The notes under the pieces were generated by a model that was not told the origin of the DNA, did no database searches, and worked only from the letters and a program-made list of their open reading frames with translations. Positions 25,608 to 34,883 of a DNA stretch of 51,164 nucleotides are shown in pieces. Where the stretch lies: contig JAUZOE010000029.1 of the NCBI GenBank assembly GCA_030706605.1, forward strand, positions 1-51,164, written 5' to 3'. Position 1 is the stretch's first letter; each line of letters starts with the position of its first letter. The position numbers and the translations under genes are program-made. The stretch comes from Bacteroidota bacterium. GTDB lineage: Bacteria; Bacteroidota; Bacteroidia; Chitinophagales; Chitinophagaceae.

Positions 25608-26534
25608 GTGGCCCCTTTAGTTACCGTTTGCATTCCAAATTATAATAAAGCTGATTTTATTGGTGATACTATTGATAGTATTTATTCTCAAATTTATCGA
25701 AATATAGAACTAATTATTATCGATGATTGCTCTACAGACAATTCTGTTGAAGTTATTCAAAATAAAATAATAAATCCTCCTTTCAAAACCACGTTTTTAC
25801 AAAACAGCGAAAATAGAGGAATTTGTTATTCTTTAAATAAAGCAATCGAAATTTCAAATGGAAAATATTATCAGATGATTGGATCTGACGATTTAATCTT
25901 GAACAATAAAATCAATAATCAAGTGAATATTTTGGAGCAATTATCTGACGATTATGCTTTAACTTTTGGTAAGCCATATCGAATTGATATTCATGGAAAA
26001 TCACTTCAAAAGGATTATTATGAATCTATAGACTTTGATATCTCAAATTTGAAAAATGCTTGTTTTGAAGATTTATTATTGAAGAATTTTATTCCATCCA
26101 CTTCCCATCTTGTAAGAATGGATGCAATAAAAAAAGTTGGAATGTATGATGAATCTCTTTATGCAGAAGATTGGGATTTATGGTTAAGGATAATAAAGCA
26201 ATTTAAATTTTTCTTTACGAATGAATATGATTCAGCTTATAGGATCGTACCATCTTCTCTTTCAAATAATTCCAACAATTTTGCAAACGTTTATGATTCC
26301 TATTGCCAAACTTTATTAAAGCATCTAAATTATTCAAAAAAAGGGAATAAGTATATTGCACAAAATATTTGTAGCATGGCAATTATCGTATACAAATACA
26401 ATGGTAATTCTGCCAAAAAACTTTTGGAAAAGAATTTCCAATTAAATAGAAGTTTCAAATCATTAGTATTGTTTATAGCATGTAAATTGGGGATAAAATA
26501 TAGTTATTACAATTCGCTTAAATTCAAGAAGTGA
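25608..26534 (+). CDS. GT2 family glycosyltransferase
   Basis: A 308-residue GT-A enzyme. It begins PLVTVCIPNYNKADFIGDTID and has IIIDDCSTDNSVEVI, CYSLNKAIEISNGKYYQMIGSDD (metal site GSDD) and YAEDWDLWLRIIKQF at the base region. The start is GTG 25608. The gene is strongly AT-rich like its two upstream neighbours. Specificity unknown. Confidence 0.9.
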   Translation: MAPLVTVCIPNYNKADFIGDTIDSIYSQIYRNIELIIIDDCSTDNSVEVIQNKIINPPFKTTFLQNSENRGICYSLNKAIEISNGKYYQMIGSDDLILNNKINNQVNILEQLSDDYALTFGKPYRIDIHGKSLQKDYYESIDFDISNLKNACFEDLLLKNFIPSTSHLVRMDAIKKVGMYDESLYAEDWDLWLRIIKQFKFFFTNEYDSAYRIVPSSLSNNSNNFANVYDSYCQTLLKHLNYSKKGNKYIAQNICSMAIIVYKYNGNSAKKLLEKNFQLNRSFKSLVLFIACKLGIKYSYYNSLKFKK

Positions 26535-26589
26535 ACCTGTACTTCTATTTTAGAAAATGCTCAATAAAAAATGAACAGGCTTTATTTAC

Positions 26590-27915
26590 ATGAAAATCAT
26601 CCACGCACTCAATCATTTTCTTCCTCATCATATAGCAGGTACAGAGATGTATGTATATACCTTAGCAAAGGCAATGAACAAATGTGATTTAGAAAGCCTG
26701 GTTATTATTCCTAATTATGGAGCGCAGGAAAATGAGGAATACCTCTTTGAAAATATCAGGGTAATAAAATATGCAGAACCTTCCATTGTAGATCGTGCAT
26801 TGCAAATGGGGAAAAGAAACCCTGATGGTCTTCCCTTCTTTATGGAATTAATTAAAAGGGAACAACCAGGTATCATTCATTTTCATGAACTCGCCGGTAG
26901 CAACGGAATAACGCTGAGTCATGTAAAAGCGGCAAGTGAAACAGGCTGCAAAGTGATGATGACTTTTCACCTGGCCAGGTACAGTTGCCAAACAGGAACA
27001 TTAATGTATAAAAATGAAGTACCCTGTGATGGTTTCATCAATATAAAAAAATGTACGCTTTGCTGTTATCATAAAAACGGGTTGAGTGATGCAACATCCG
27101 CTCTTCTTTTGCCACTGGCAAAGCTGTTGTATTCTTTTCATGTGGATGCATGCGGATGGAATAACAGGGTGGGAACTGCTTTGAGTTATCCTTTTATTAT
27201 TGACCAACTTAAAAAGAATCTTCAACTGCTTGCAGGATATTGTGATAGGATGGTGGTGATTTCAAAATGGTACCGGGAGGTACTTTTACTGAATGGGGTA
27301 GCGGCTGATAAAATGATACTGATAGAACAGGGTGCTTTTAATGTTATAAACACACTTCCTCAAAGCACAAAAGCCTCTTTACCTGTTAAAATAATCTTTG
27401 TGGGCAGGATAGCCCATTTCAAAGGTGTGAACCTGTTGATTGAGGTCATGAAAAAGCTATCTCCCGAAAAAATAACGTTGGATATTTACGGTGATTCAGG
27501 CGATAAAGATTATATGGATCAATGCAGGAAAGATTCGGAAAAGATGATCAACATTTGCTGGAAAGGAAGGTTGTCGCCAGATAAAGTAGTGACTACCATG
27601 TCTCAATATGATTTACTTTGTTTGCCATCTACAGTATGCGAAATGTCGCCACTGGTAGTACAGGAAGCCCTTGCTGCCGGGATCCCGGTTATTGCGTCAA
27701 ATGTATATGGGAATGCAGAACAAATAAAAGAGGGAATCAATGGCTGGCTTTTTAAAATGAATGACAGTAACGATTTAATGATGAAGATGAAAATGCTGAT
27801 TGAACATCCGGAAATGCTGTATAAGGCCAAAAATAAAATTCAGGTTCCCCGCACCTTTGAAAAGGTAGTTTCTGAATACATCAACCTGTACAAAGAATTA
27901 CTGTCATCCACTTAA
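26590..27915 (+). CDS. GT4 family glycosyltransferase (long form)
   Basis: A 441-residue GT-B enzyme. The N-terminus KIIHALNHFLPHHIAGTEMYVYTLA has the acceptor loop. An insertion around residues 130-165 carries a cysteine cluster (SCQTGTLMYKNEVPCDGF, then KKCTLCCYHKNG), which some GT4 proteins have and which may bind a metal. The C-terminal half has FVGRIAHFKGVNLLIEVM, DIYGDSGDKDYMD and LPSTVCEMSPLVVQEALAAG, the donor site with E-x7-E-like spacing. ATG 26590 follows a 55-bp gap where base composition rises again. Confidence 0.9.
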   Translation: MKIIHALNHFLPHHIAGTEMYVYTLAKAMNKCDLESLVIIPNYGAQENEEYLFENIRVIKYAEPSIVDRALQMGKRNPDGLPFFMELIKREQPGIIHFHELAGSNGITLSHVKAASETGCKVMMTFHLARYSCQTGTLMYKNEVPCDGFINIKKCTLCCYHKNGLSDATSALLLPLAKLLYSFHVDACGWNNRVGTALSYPFIIDQLKKNLQLLAGYCDRMVVISKWYREVLLLNGVAADKMILIEQGAFNVINTLPQSTKASLPVKIIFVGRIAHFKGVNLLIEVMKKLSPEKITLDIYGDSGDKDYMDQCRKDSEKMINICWKGRLSPDKVVTTMSQYDLLCLPSTVCEMSPLVVQEALAAGIPVIASNVYGNAEQIKEGINGWLFKMNDSNDLMMKMKMLIEHPEMLYKAKNKIQVPRTFEKVVSEYINLYKELLSST

Positions 27916-27933
27916 CGATTTAATTAACGGCAT

Positions 27934-28905
27934 TTGCAACCCAAAGTATCCATCATTATTCCTGCCTATAATGCCGAAAAGTGGATATCCCAGGCATTGG
28001 AATCTGTAATCAGTCAAACCTGGAATAACATTGAAATTATTATTGTAAATGATGGCTCCACAGATGGAACCAAAGATATCATCCAATCGTTCAATGATGA
28101 ACGTATCCGGTATTTTTCACAGGAAAATAAAGGACAGTGCGCAGCTTCGAATGCCGGACTAAAACAAGCAACAGGAGACTATATAAAATTTTTTGATGCT
28201 GACGATATTATGAATGCGGAACATGTGGAAGAACAATTAAAAAAGTTAAACGGAAGCAAGACAAGTATTGCGTCTTGTGCCTGGGGGAAATTTTATAATG
28301 GAAACCCATCTTCGGCAAGTATCGTCCCTGAAACTGTTTGGAAAGATATGATTCCTATTGATTGGCTGAAGGCGGCCCTTTCACAAAAGCGTGACATGAT
28401 GGGAGCGTATATTTGGATGATACCAAAAGAAGTTTTAAAAAAATCGGGCGGTTGGGATGAAAGGCTTTCATTAAATAATGATTTTGAATTTAGTATAAGA
28501 TTGTTGCTGAATGCTGATAAAATTTTATTTACGCCTGGGGCAACTATATTTTATCGCTCCGGGATAAAAGGTACTTTATCAAAAAAAATCACGAGACAAG
28601 CCTATTACCAGGCTTTCCTTTCAACTCAATCAGGTTGCTCTTATTTATTAAATGCTGATCCTGGCAAAGAAATGAAATTGATCTGTGCCAACCGATACCA
28701 GGATTTGATATTTCAAATGTACCCTTACCATCCTGAGATTACCAGGGAAATGGAAGCTAAAATAAAAGAGTGGGGAGGTAGTAACCTGAAGATGGAGGGT
28801 AGCCCGATTATCCAGGCCCTAAGCCGGGTGTTTGGCTGGAAAAATGCTAAAAAGATTCGATTGGTATTTTATCGGTTGGGCTATTTAAAACTAATTAAAA
28901 AATAA
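27934..28905 (+). CDS. GT2 family glycosyltransferase
   Basis: A 323-residue GT-A enzyme. It begins PKVSIIIPAYNAEKWISQALE and has IIVNDGSTDGTKDII, GQCAASNAGLKQATGDYIKFFDADD (metal site DADD) and GGWDERLSLNNDFEFSIRLL. The start is TTG 27934, 18 bp after the preceding stop. Specificity unknown. Confidence 0.9.
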   Translation: MQPKVSIIIPAYNAEKWISQALESVISQTWNNIEIIIVNDGSTDGTKDIIQSFNDERIRYFSQENKGQCAASNAGLKQATGDYIKFFDADDIMNAEHVEEQLKKLNGSKTSIASCAWGKFYNGNPSSASIVPETVWKDMIPIDWLKAALSQKRDMMGAYIWMIPKEVLKKSGGWDERLSLNNDFEFSIRLLLNADKILFTPGATIFYRSGIKGTLSKKITRQAYYQAFLSTQSGCSYLLNADPGKEMKLICANRYQDLIFQMYPYHPEITREMEAKIKEWGGSNLKMEGSPIIQALSRVFGWKNAKKIRLVFYRLGYLKLIKK

Positions 28906-28915
28906 TACTGCTTTT

Positions 28916-30121
28916 TTGCGGATTCTCTTTATCTCTACTCACAATTTAGCTACTAATCCCCGGTTGGTGAAGGAAATTGACCTGGCTCTTGAGAACCAGT
29001 ATGAAGTAAGTGTATTGTGTTGCACCTTTGAAAACTGGAGCCAGAAAATAAATGAGGGCATCATCAACCGGTTGAGAAATAAGGTTAACTTTTATTTAGT
29101 TCCGGGGAATCGGAATCCCATGGGTGGCTGGATTACCAGTTCTTTTGTGTTTGCATTGGCGGGGATGGGTCTTCGGATTTTTCCACGAAACAGCCTGCTA
29201 CTCTCTTTAAAAAGCAATAAGCGTTCTTTCCTATTATTGCAGTATTTAAAAAAGATAAAAGGAAAAATTGATTTGGTAATTGCGCATAACCCCGGCAGTT
29301 TTTACCCGGCTATGCAATATGCCAGGAAAAATAAAATTCCATTCGGCATTGACCTGGAAGATTACCATCCCGGGGAAACTACAGATAAAAAAATATCCCG
29401 TTATCTTAAATATCTTTTGAAGAAAATAGTACCCAAAGCAGACTATCTTTCTGCAGCCTCTCCATTGATACTGCAATATAGCTTGAAGGATATCGGCCCT
29501 TATAAAAAGACAACAGAGGTGATCATGAATTGGTTTCCTGCTGATGAATTCAGGCAACCTTTAGAAATACATAAAGAACGGTTTCAATTAGTATGGTTTT
29601 CACAAAATATTGCCCGGGGCAGGGGATTGGAAGATATGATCCCGGTTATAAAAAAACTAAGCCACATCGTTGAATTGCATCTTTATGGAAACCAGGATCC
29701 ATCTTTCTTTGATGCTTATTTAAAAGGTATTGACAATATCATCATTCATGAGCCGTTGCCCCAACCGGTACTCCACCATGAACTGGCAAAATATGATGCA
29801 GGGCTGGCATTGGAAAATACAGCGAGTAATCTTAACCGTGATTTATGTATTACCAATAAGATCCTTTCTTATTACCAGGCCGGGCTTTATATTATCGCCT
29901 CTCCCACAAAAGCACAAACGGAGTTTGTAAGGGATCATAAAGAGTCCGGGACTTTAGTGGAACTTTCACCGGGAAATATGGAAGAGACACTGGATCAATT
30001 ATACCTGCAGAAAGAGAAAATCTGTTCGCAAAAACAATCAAGATACCAGGCATCGGGAACCAATAATTGGGAATTGGAATCGCAAAAAATATTACAAACC
30101 TGGAAAGAAATTCTACATTGA
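28916..30121 (+). CDS. GT4-like glycosyltransferase
   Basis: A 401-residue GT-B protein. It begins RILFISTHNLATNPRLVKEIDLAL. The N-terminal domain contains DLVIAHNPGSFYPAMQYARK and FGIDLEDYHPGE. The C-terminal domain is less canonical: LVWFSQNIARGRGLEDMI, LHLYGNQD, HHELAKYDAGLALENTASNLNRDLCITNKILSYYQAGLYIIAS, where the usual acidic pair is replaced by ENT...N. It may use an unusual donor or be a divergent family member. The start is TTG 28916; its stop overlaps the next gene's TTG start in TTGA. Confidence 0.8.
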   Translation: MRILFISTHNLATNPRLVKEIDLALENQYEVSVLCCTFENWSQKINEGIINRLRNKVNFYLVPGNRNPMGGWITSSFVFALAGMGLRIFPRNSLLLSLKSNKRSFLLLQYLKKIKGKIDLVIAHNPGSFYPAMQYARKNKIPFGIDLEDYHPGETTDKKISRYLKYLLKKIVPKADYLSAASPLILQYSLKDIGPYKKTTEVIMNWFPADEFRQPLEIHKERFQLVWFSQNIARGRGLEDMIPVIKKLSHIVELHLYGNQDPSFFDAYLKGIDNIIIHEPLPQPVLHHELAKYDAGLALENTASNLNRDLCITNKILSYYQAGLYIIASPTKAQTEFVRDHKESGTLVELSPGNMEETLDQLYLQKEKICSQKQSRYQASGTNNWELESQKILQTWKEILH

Positions 30122-31401
30122 AAAAAATACTCATTATATCGCCTCATTTTCCACCCTCTAATTTAACGGCGGTACACAGGGCCAGGTTCTTTGCCAATCA
30201 TCTTCCTGAATTTGGATGGGAGCCTGTAATACTTACGGTGCATGAAAAATATTATGAAGAAGAATTAGATCAAAACCTTGAAAAACTATTGCCCCCCGGC
30301 CTGAGGGTGGAAAAAGTAAAGGCCAGGCGTGTTAGCCACCCAAGGATTATTGGCGATATTGGTTTGCGGGCATTTTTCCCGATGTTTAAAAAAGCCAGGG
30401 AAATAATAAAGAAAGAAAAAATTGATTTTGTGTACATTACCATTCCTTCATTTTATGGGGCGCTTTGGGGTCGGTGGCTGCACAAGGCTACCGGTGTAAA
30501 ATATGGGATTGATTATATAGATCCCTGGGTACATGCATTTCCCGGGAGTAATAAGTTATTTTCACGGCATTGGCTGGCGACCAAAGTGTCCCGGTTTTTA
30601 GAGCCCATAGCGGTAAAGAAAGCATCGCTGATTACGGGTGTGGCAGAGTCTTATTACTATGATGTGATATTAAGAAATCCTCATTTGAAAGATAATTGTC
30701 TTTTTGCGGCTATTCCCTATGGTAGTGAAAAAAGCGATCATGACGCAGTGAAAGATATGGATTTGAAACCTTACTTGTTTGACTATAAACCGGGGATCAT
30801 CCAAATGGTGTACGCGGGGGCTATGTTACCCAAAGCGTATCAGCCGCTGGAAGAAATATTTAAGGCTATCCAAAAGAATAAAACCACTTTAGGCCAATTC
30901 GAACTCCACTTCATTGGTACAGGAAAAAGTGCCAATGATCCTAATGGTTATAATATCAAATCCCTGGCTGAGAAATACGGTTTATGGCAAACCGTGGTAT
31001 TTGAATACCCTAAAAGGATTCCTTACCTTGATGTGTTGGTACATCTTAACATCGCAGATGGCGTTTTTATTTTGGGTAGTACAGAAGCGCATTATACCCC
31101 ATCAAAGGTTTACCAGGCAGTACTTTCTGAAAAACCCATATTGGCAGTTTTGCACAGTGAAAGCACGGGAGTGAAAGTAATCAGGGAGTCTCATTGCGGG
31201 ATAGTGCTTGATTTTGACGGGGAAAAAGATATTAAAAAAATAGGCCGGGATTTCAACAGGATACTTATGGAATTCATCAAAATGACAAAAACGTTTGCCC
31301 CGGAAAACATTGATCATTCGGGGTTTGAAAATTATTCTGCAAAAGTAATTACCTATATTTTATCAAAAAAGTTGGATAGGATTATTAATAAACAGGATTA
31401 G
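30118..31401 (+). CDS. GT4-like glycosyltransferase
   Basis: A 427-residue GT-B protein from TTG 30118 (KKILIISPHFPPSNLTAVHR). The frame is open from 30067, but those codons lie inside the preceding gene and precede the normal N-terminus. Motifs are FVYITIPSFYGALWGRWLHK, YGIDYIDPWVHAFPG, MVYAGAMLPKAYQPLEEIF, LHFIGTGKS and a late ADGVFILGSTEAHYTPSKVYQAVLSEKPILAV, which replaces the common E-x7-E. It overlaps the upstream gene by 4 bp, a tight translational pair. It closes the first glycan gene run. Confidence 0.82.
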   Translation: MKKILIISPHFPPSNLTAVHRARFFANHLPEFGWEPVILTVHEKYYEEELDQNLEKLLPPGLRVEKVKARRVSHPRIIGDIGLRAFFPMFKKAREIIKKEKIDFVYITIPSFYGALWGRWLHKATGVKYGIDYIDPWVHAFPGSNKLFSRHWLATKVSRFLEPIAVKKASLITGVAESYYYDVILRNPHLKDNCLFAAIPYGSEKSDHDAVKDMDLKPYLFDYKPGIIQMVYAGAMLPKAYQPLEEIFKAIQKNKTTLGQFELHFIGTGKSANDPNGYNIKSLAEKYGLWQTVVFEYPKRIPYLDVLVHLNIADGVFILGSTEAHYTPSKVYQAVLSEKPILAVLHSESTGVKVIRESHCGIVLDFDGEKDIKKIGRDFNRILMEFIKMTKTFAPENIDHSGFENYSAKVITYILSKKLDRIINKQD

Positions 31402-31455
31402 ATATTTTAATCTCAAATCCTTATTAGTATTAAGTTAGTCTCTATTTACTTTTTT

Positions 31456-31492
31456 GCCTTGATACAAAAAAGATAACAAAAAAAATCAAGGC
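31456..31492 (+). repeat. Hairpin repeat CCTTGAT...ATCAAGG (copy 1)
   Basis: Perfect 8-bp inverted repeat GCCTTGAT (31456-31463) and ATCAAGGC (31485-31492) around an A-rich loop. The reverse complement of 38097-38126 shows the same arms and a similar loop, and 38309-38340 is a looser relative. It is therefore a dispersed element present in both orientations. It could also end transcription of the upstream run, though no T-tract follows on the plus strand. Confidence 0.65.
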
Positions 31493-31650
31493 TGCATAAA
31501 AAAAGCTAAAAATAGGAATGATGGTCTAAAATGAAATGAGTCCCAACGATAGAATATATCCCGGCTATAGTGCGACTTACCGGCAATGTGCTATCCCCAG
31601 CCTGGGTAACATCCATTTCATTTCTTAACGACTATCATCCCCATTTTTGT

Positions 31651-31716
31651 AACGCTTTTTTTATGAGGCCGCTGAACAATACCCAGGTAGTTTGCCTTTG
31701 TGCCCGTTCGACCTAA
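31651..31716 (+). promoter_or_regulatory. Conserved leader with mini-ORF MRPLNN..., copy 1
   Basis: AACGCT, a T-run, then ATGAGGCCGCTGAACAATA (31651-31681) closely matches 38529-38558 before the glycosyltransferase gene at 38581. Both encode an ATG mini-ORF: here 17 codons (MRPLNNTQVVCLCARST, stop at 31714), ending 15 bp before the next gene. It could be a leader peptide or merely a diverged copy of the repeat family at 37853-38580. Confidence 0.4.
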
Positions 31717-31731
31717 TCCTATTAATAAATA

Positions 31732-32604
31732 ATGGCTAAAGTATTTGTAAAGATTCCCAAAACGGGCCTTGGTAATATGTTGATGGTATGGGCGCATGCC
31801 CTGGTATTTGCAAGAATGAATGGTTTGGAAATAGTTTGCAGTTCCTGGTGGGGTTTCCGGTGGGGAGCTCTTGTGAGAGGCGAGAAAAGAAGGAGGTTGT
31901 ATAGGAATTATTTTAAGGAGACTGATTTTGTAAAACGAAATCTTTACCAGGTGAAACTTTTATTGGGCGAGGTTATAAAAGACCCGGCAATATATCAATT
32001 AAGTAAAGAAGAAAAAGAATCCGGTAAAATATTCCTGTTTCAAAAGACCATTCGTGAAAGTGACCTCTTCAAATTGTTAAGAGACCACCAGGCATTGATC
32101 AGGGAAGAACTTTATCAATTATTAAACAGTAATATCCGGCAGGAATTGTCAAAGTATGAGGCTCCTGTAATTGGAGTACACATAAGAAGAGGTGATTTTA
32201 AAATTGGGAACCAGGCAACGCCTTTATCGTACTTTATAAATACGATTAATTTAGTTAGAAAAAATGCAATGAAGGATTTACCGGTTACTGTTTTTTCAGA
32301 TGCACACATTTCAGAACTCACTGATATACTCGGGTTGCCACAGGTTAAAATGGCTGAAGATAAAGCTGACATATTGGATATCTTAATCATGAGTAAAAGC
32401 AGGATATTAATATTATCCAAAGACAGTACATTCAGTTATTGGGCAGCTTTTTTATCGGACGCATTGGTAATTATGAAACACGATGATTGGCAGTCAGCAA
32501 TCAGGCAACCCGGTGAGAACTATAGGGAGATTAAATGGAATGATAACCAGGTTGAATCCCAAAGAAAAGTAGAAAAATTAATAAGCTCTTTCCGTTTTTA
32601 TTGA
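31732..32604 (+). CDS. GT11-like glycosyltransferase (alpha-1,2-fucosyltransferase family)
   Basis: A 290-residue protein. The decisive motif is PVIGVHIRRGDF near residue 145, the HxRRxD signature of GT11 and related GDP-fucose-binding enzymes. The N-terminus KTGLGNMLMVWAHALVFARMNG matches the GGLGNQ-type opening of GT11 with changed residues. The C-terminal part has VTVFSDAHISELTDILG, then ILDILIMSKSRILILSKDSTFSYWAAFLSD, the typical SNSSFSWW-like segment in variant form. It probably adds a deoxyhexose to the glycan. It is first in the second glycan block and has a leader motif upstream. Confidence 0.8.
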   Translation: MAKVFVKIPKTGLGNMLMVWAHALVFARMNGLEIVCSSWWGFRWGALVRGEKRRRLYRNYFKETDFVKRNLYQVKLLLGEVIKDPAIYQLSKEEKESGKIFLFQKTIRESDLFKLLRDHQALIREELYQLLNSNIRQELSKYEAPVIGVHIRRGDFKIGNQATPLSYFINTINLVRKNAMKDLPVTVFSDAHISELTDILGLPQVKMAEDKADILDILIMSKSRILILSKDSTFSYWAAFLSDALVIMKHDDWQSAIRQPGENYREIKWNDNQVESQRKVEKLISSFRFY

Positions 32605-32644
32605 TTGTGAAAGGGCAGGCAAATTTGATATAAAAAATAAAGAG

Positions 32645-33781
32645 TTGAATAAAAGGATACAGCCTCTTGATGGGTTAAGGACTATTGCTGCTTTAGGAGT
32701 TATATGGGTTCATGTATGGGCTTTTTATAAGATTCCGAAATTGTCTTTTTTTTCAATTGACTTTTACCAGCTTATATCCATTGTAGGAAATGGGGTAGAT
32801 TTCTTTTTTGTAATAAGTGGTTTTTGTATGTACCTGATGACAGGTAATAAAGCTTTTTCAATCGGGAGCTACCTTAAGTTTATCTATAAGCGTTTTCTGA
32901 GAATTGCGCCGGCATTTTATGTAAGTGTGCTGGTGTATGCAATCTATGTCAAAATTGAAAACCCTGATTTTTTATTTCTTTATAATGTGGTTTTTCACTT
33001 TTTGTTTCTTAATAATATTGTAACAGGAAATACCATATCCGCGCCTTTCTGGTCAATAGGAACTGAATGGCATTTTTACATGTTGTTACCCCTTGTAATT
33101 ATTCTATCAAGAAAATTGTCCATAACCAAAGCGGTGCTTCTGCTTTCAATTTGCTCAATAGCACTTTTTTGTATAGTGAATCTTGGTTATCTTTCTTTTG
33201 ACTTTTGGGAAAAACAAATACTGATACGATTTCCTGAATTCGGTGTTGGAATTATTGCTGCTGATCTTTTCAAAAAGAATAGAAAATTACCGTCTTTTTT
33301 AAAAGGTACTAAGGGGATACTGGTTGCTGTTATTATTATGTTCCTGGGCAGGTCAATGAAATTCACTCCTCTTTTAGAGGCTTTAAAAACTAATGGTTTT
33401 TTGGTAAAATCACTGGCACTGCCGGTAATGACATTCGGGTTTAGTGTTTTACTGTTTCATGTGGTTACTGAAACATCCCGCATTTCAAAATGGCTTTCAG
33501 GGAAAATGATAACTTATTTGGGGAGGATATCCTACAGTATTTATTTGTGGCATTCTCTGATCATTATTTTATTAAGTCCGCTTCTTGTGGTATTGCCTTT
33601 TGGAACTCTTAACCTGGTGGCAGGTTTTTTTTTGGTAAGCATCCTGACGATTATCGTTTCCCATTTTTCTTATAACTTTTTAGAATCATTTTATTTTAAA
33701 AGAAAAAGAGATGAAAAGACTTTCAATAATAATGACACACCCTATCCAGTACAACGCCCCGTGGATACGGTTGTTAGCTGA
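32645..33781 (+). CDS. Acyltransferase 3 family membrane protein
   Basis: A 378-residue polytopic acyltransferase. The signature is RIQPLDGLRTIAALGVIWVH with the catalytic His, then VGNGVDFFFVISGFCMYL, YKRFLRIAPAFYVSV and APFWSIGTEWHFYMLLP. About ten hydrophobic spans follow, with YLGRISYSIYLWHSLI near the end. It likely O-acylates a glycan. The start is TTG 32645. Its 3' end overlaps the next gene by 71 bp, so the last 20 or so hydrophilic residues share DNA with the next enzyme's N-terminus. Confidence 0.92.
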   Translation: MNKRIQPLDGLRTIAALGVIWVHVWAFYKIPKLSFFSIDFYQLISIVGNGVDFFFVISGFCMYLMTGNKAFSIGSYLKFIYKRFLRIAPAFYVSVLVYAIYVKIENPDFLFLYNVVFHFLFLNNIVTGNTISAPFWSIGTEWHFYMLLPLVIILSRKLSITKAVLLLSICSIALFCIVNLGYLSFDFWEKQILIRFPEFGVGIIAADLFKKNRKLPSFLKGTKGILVAVIIMFLGRSMKFTPLLEALKTNGFLVKSLALPVMTFGFSVLLFHVVTETSRISKWLSGKMITYLGRISYSIYLWHSLIIILLSPLLVVLPFGTLNLVAGFFLVSILTIIVSHFSYNFLESFYFKRKRDEKTFNNNDTPYPVQRPVDTVVS

Positions 33782-34874
33782 AAGGGAAAAGATAGAAATA
33801 AAAGTTTTTTATACCTGGAGCCAGGTTGAAAATGGATCGAAGTTTGATCCGGGGTTTAAGAAAAATATCGAATGGGACATTCCCTTATTATCAGGTTACA
33901 ATTATGAATTTATCAAAAATACAGCAAAGCATCCCGGAACAAGAAAACATTCGGGCATTATAAATCCCGGACTGATCAGCGCAATCGAAAATTGGAAGCC
34001 TGATGCCATTTTGGTTAACGGATGGAATTTTAAAAGTCATTTACAATGCATCAATTATTTTCATAAAAGAATACCGGTGTTTTTTCGTGGAGATTCTACT
34101 TTATTGGATGAACAAAATGGAATTCGGAGTATGGTCAGAAAAGTAGCCTTGAAAAGCGTATATAAAAAAGTGGATTATGCCTTGTATGTGGGATTGGAAA
34201 ATAAGAAATATTTTTTGAAGTATGGGGTAAAAGAAGATCATTTAGTATGGACACCACATGCCATTGATAACGAAAGATTTGCTCCCGGCAGGGATAAAAT
34301 AAAACTTGCGAATGAAATAAAACATAATCTGAATATCAACGGGGACCAGTTCGTATTTTTATATGCCGGTAAATTTGAAATAAAAAAAGATGTCCTGCTA
34401 TTGCTGGACGTGTTTTCACAACTCAACAATACAAATGTTCATTTGGTGATGGTAGGAAATGGAGAAATGGAAAGTGAATTGAAAAAGAGAGGCGGCGATA
34501 ATAGCAATATTCATTTTCTTGATTTTCAAAATCAAAAGAGAATGCCTCTCATATATCAACTGGCGGATGTTTTTGTATTGCCCTCCAAAGGTCCGGGAGA
34601 AACATGGGGCTTATGCGTAAATGAAGCAATGGCTTCGGGGAAACCCGTTTTAGTGAGTAATAAATGTGGTTGTGCCACAGATCTTATTGAAGAAGGGAAA
34701 AATGGTTATATTTTCGAATCGGGCAAGAGCGGTGATCTTTTACAAAAAATGGAATTGCTGCTGAAAGAGGAAAAATATTTAGCAAGAATGGGAGAGGTAT
34801 CTTTGCAAAAAATTCAAAACTGGTCGTTTGAAAAAATTGCAACATCAATTGAAAACCTGGTTTTAAACATTTAA
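33711..34874 (+). CDS. GT4 family glycosyltransferase
   Basis: A 387-residue GT-B enzyme. It opens MKRLSIIMTHPIQYNAPWIRLL, a proper first strand and loop, which supports ATG 33711 despite the 71-bp overlap with the acyltransferase gene. Also visible are FFRGDSTLL, FLYAGKFEIKKDVLLLLDVF, LVMVGNGEME and the donor site LPSKGPGETWGLCVNEAMASG with an E-x7-E arrangement, then SNKCGCATDLI. Specificity unknown. Confidence 0.92.
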   Translation: MKRLSIIMTHPIQYNAPWIRLLAEREKIEIKVFYTWSQVENGSKFDPGFKKNIEWDIPLLSGYNYEFIKNTAKHPGTRKHSGIINPGLISAIENWKPDAILVNGWNFKSHLQCINYFHKRIPVFFRGDSTLLDEQNGIRSMVRKVALKSVYKKVDYALYVGLENKKYFLKYGVKEDHLVWTPHAIDNERFAPGRDKIKLANEIKHNLNINGDQFVFLYAGKFEIKKDVLLLLDVFSQLNNTNVHLVMVGNGEMESELKKRGGDNSNIHFLDFQNQKRMPLIYQLADVFVLPSKGPGETWGLCVNEAMASGKPVLVSNKCGCATDLIEEGKNGYIFESGKSGDLLQKMELLLKEEKYLARMGEVSLQKIQNWSFEKIATSIENLVLNI

Positions 34875-34883
34875 ATTCAGCTA

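Larger units (their letters stand above)
31402..31731. other. Intergenic region between the two glycan gene runs
   Basis: A 330-bp gap without a credible gene. It holds a hairpin repeat at 31456-31492 and the conserved leader motif with a 17-codon mini-ORF at 31651-31716, both annotated separately. The middle part (31500-31640) shows nothing I can name. Transcription of the second run probably starts here. Confidence 0.6.

Noticed and set aside
31500-31640. Possible small RNA or riboswitch before the GT11 gene
   Set aside because: No conserved riboswitch core or strong multi-stem structure could be made out by eye.
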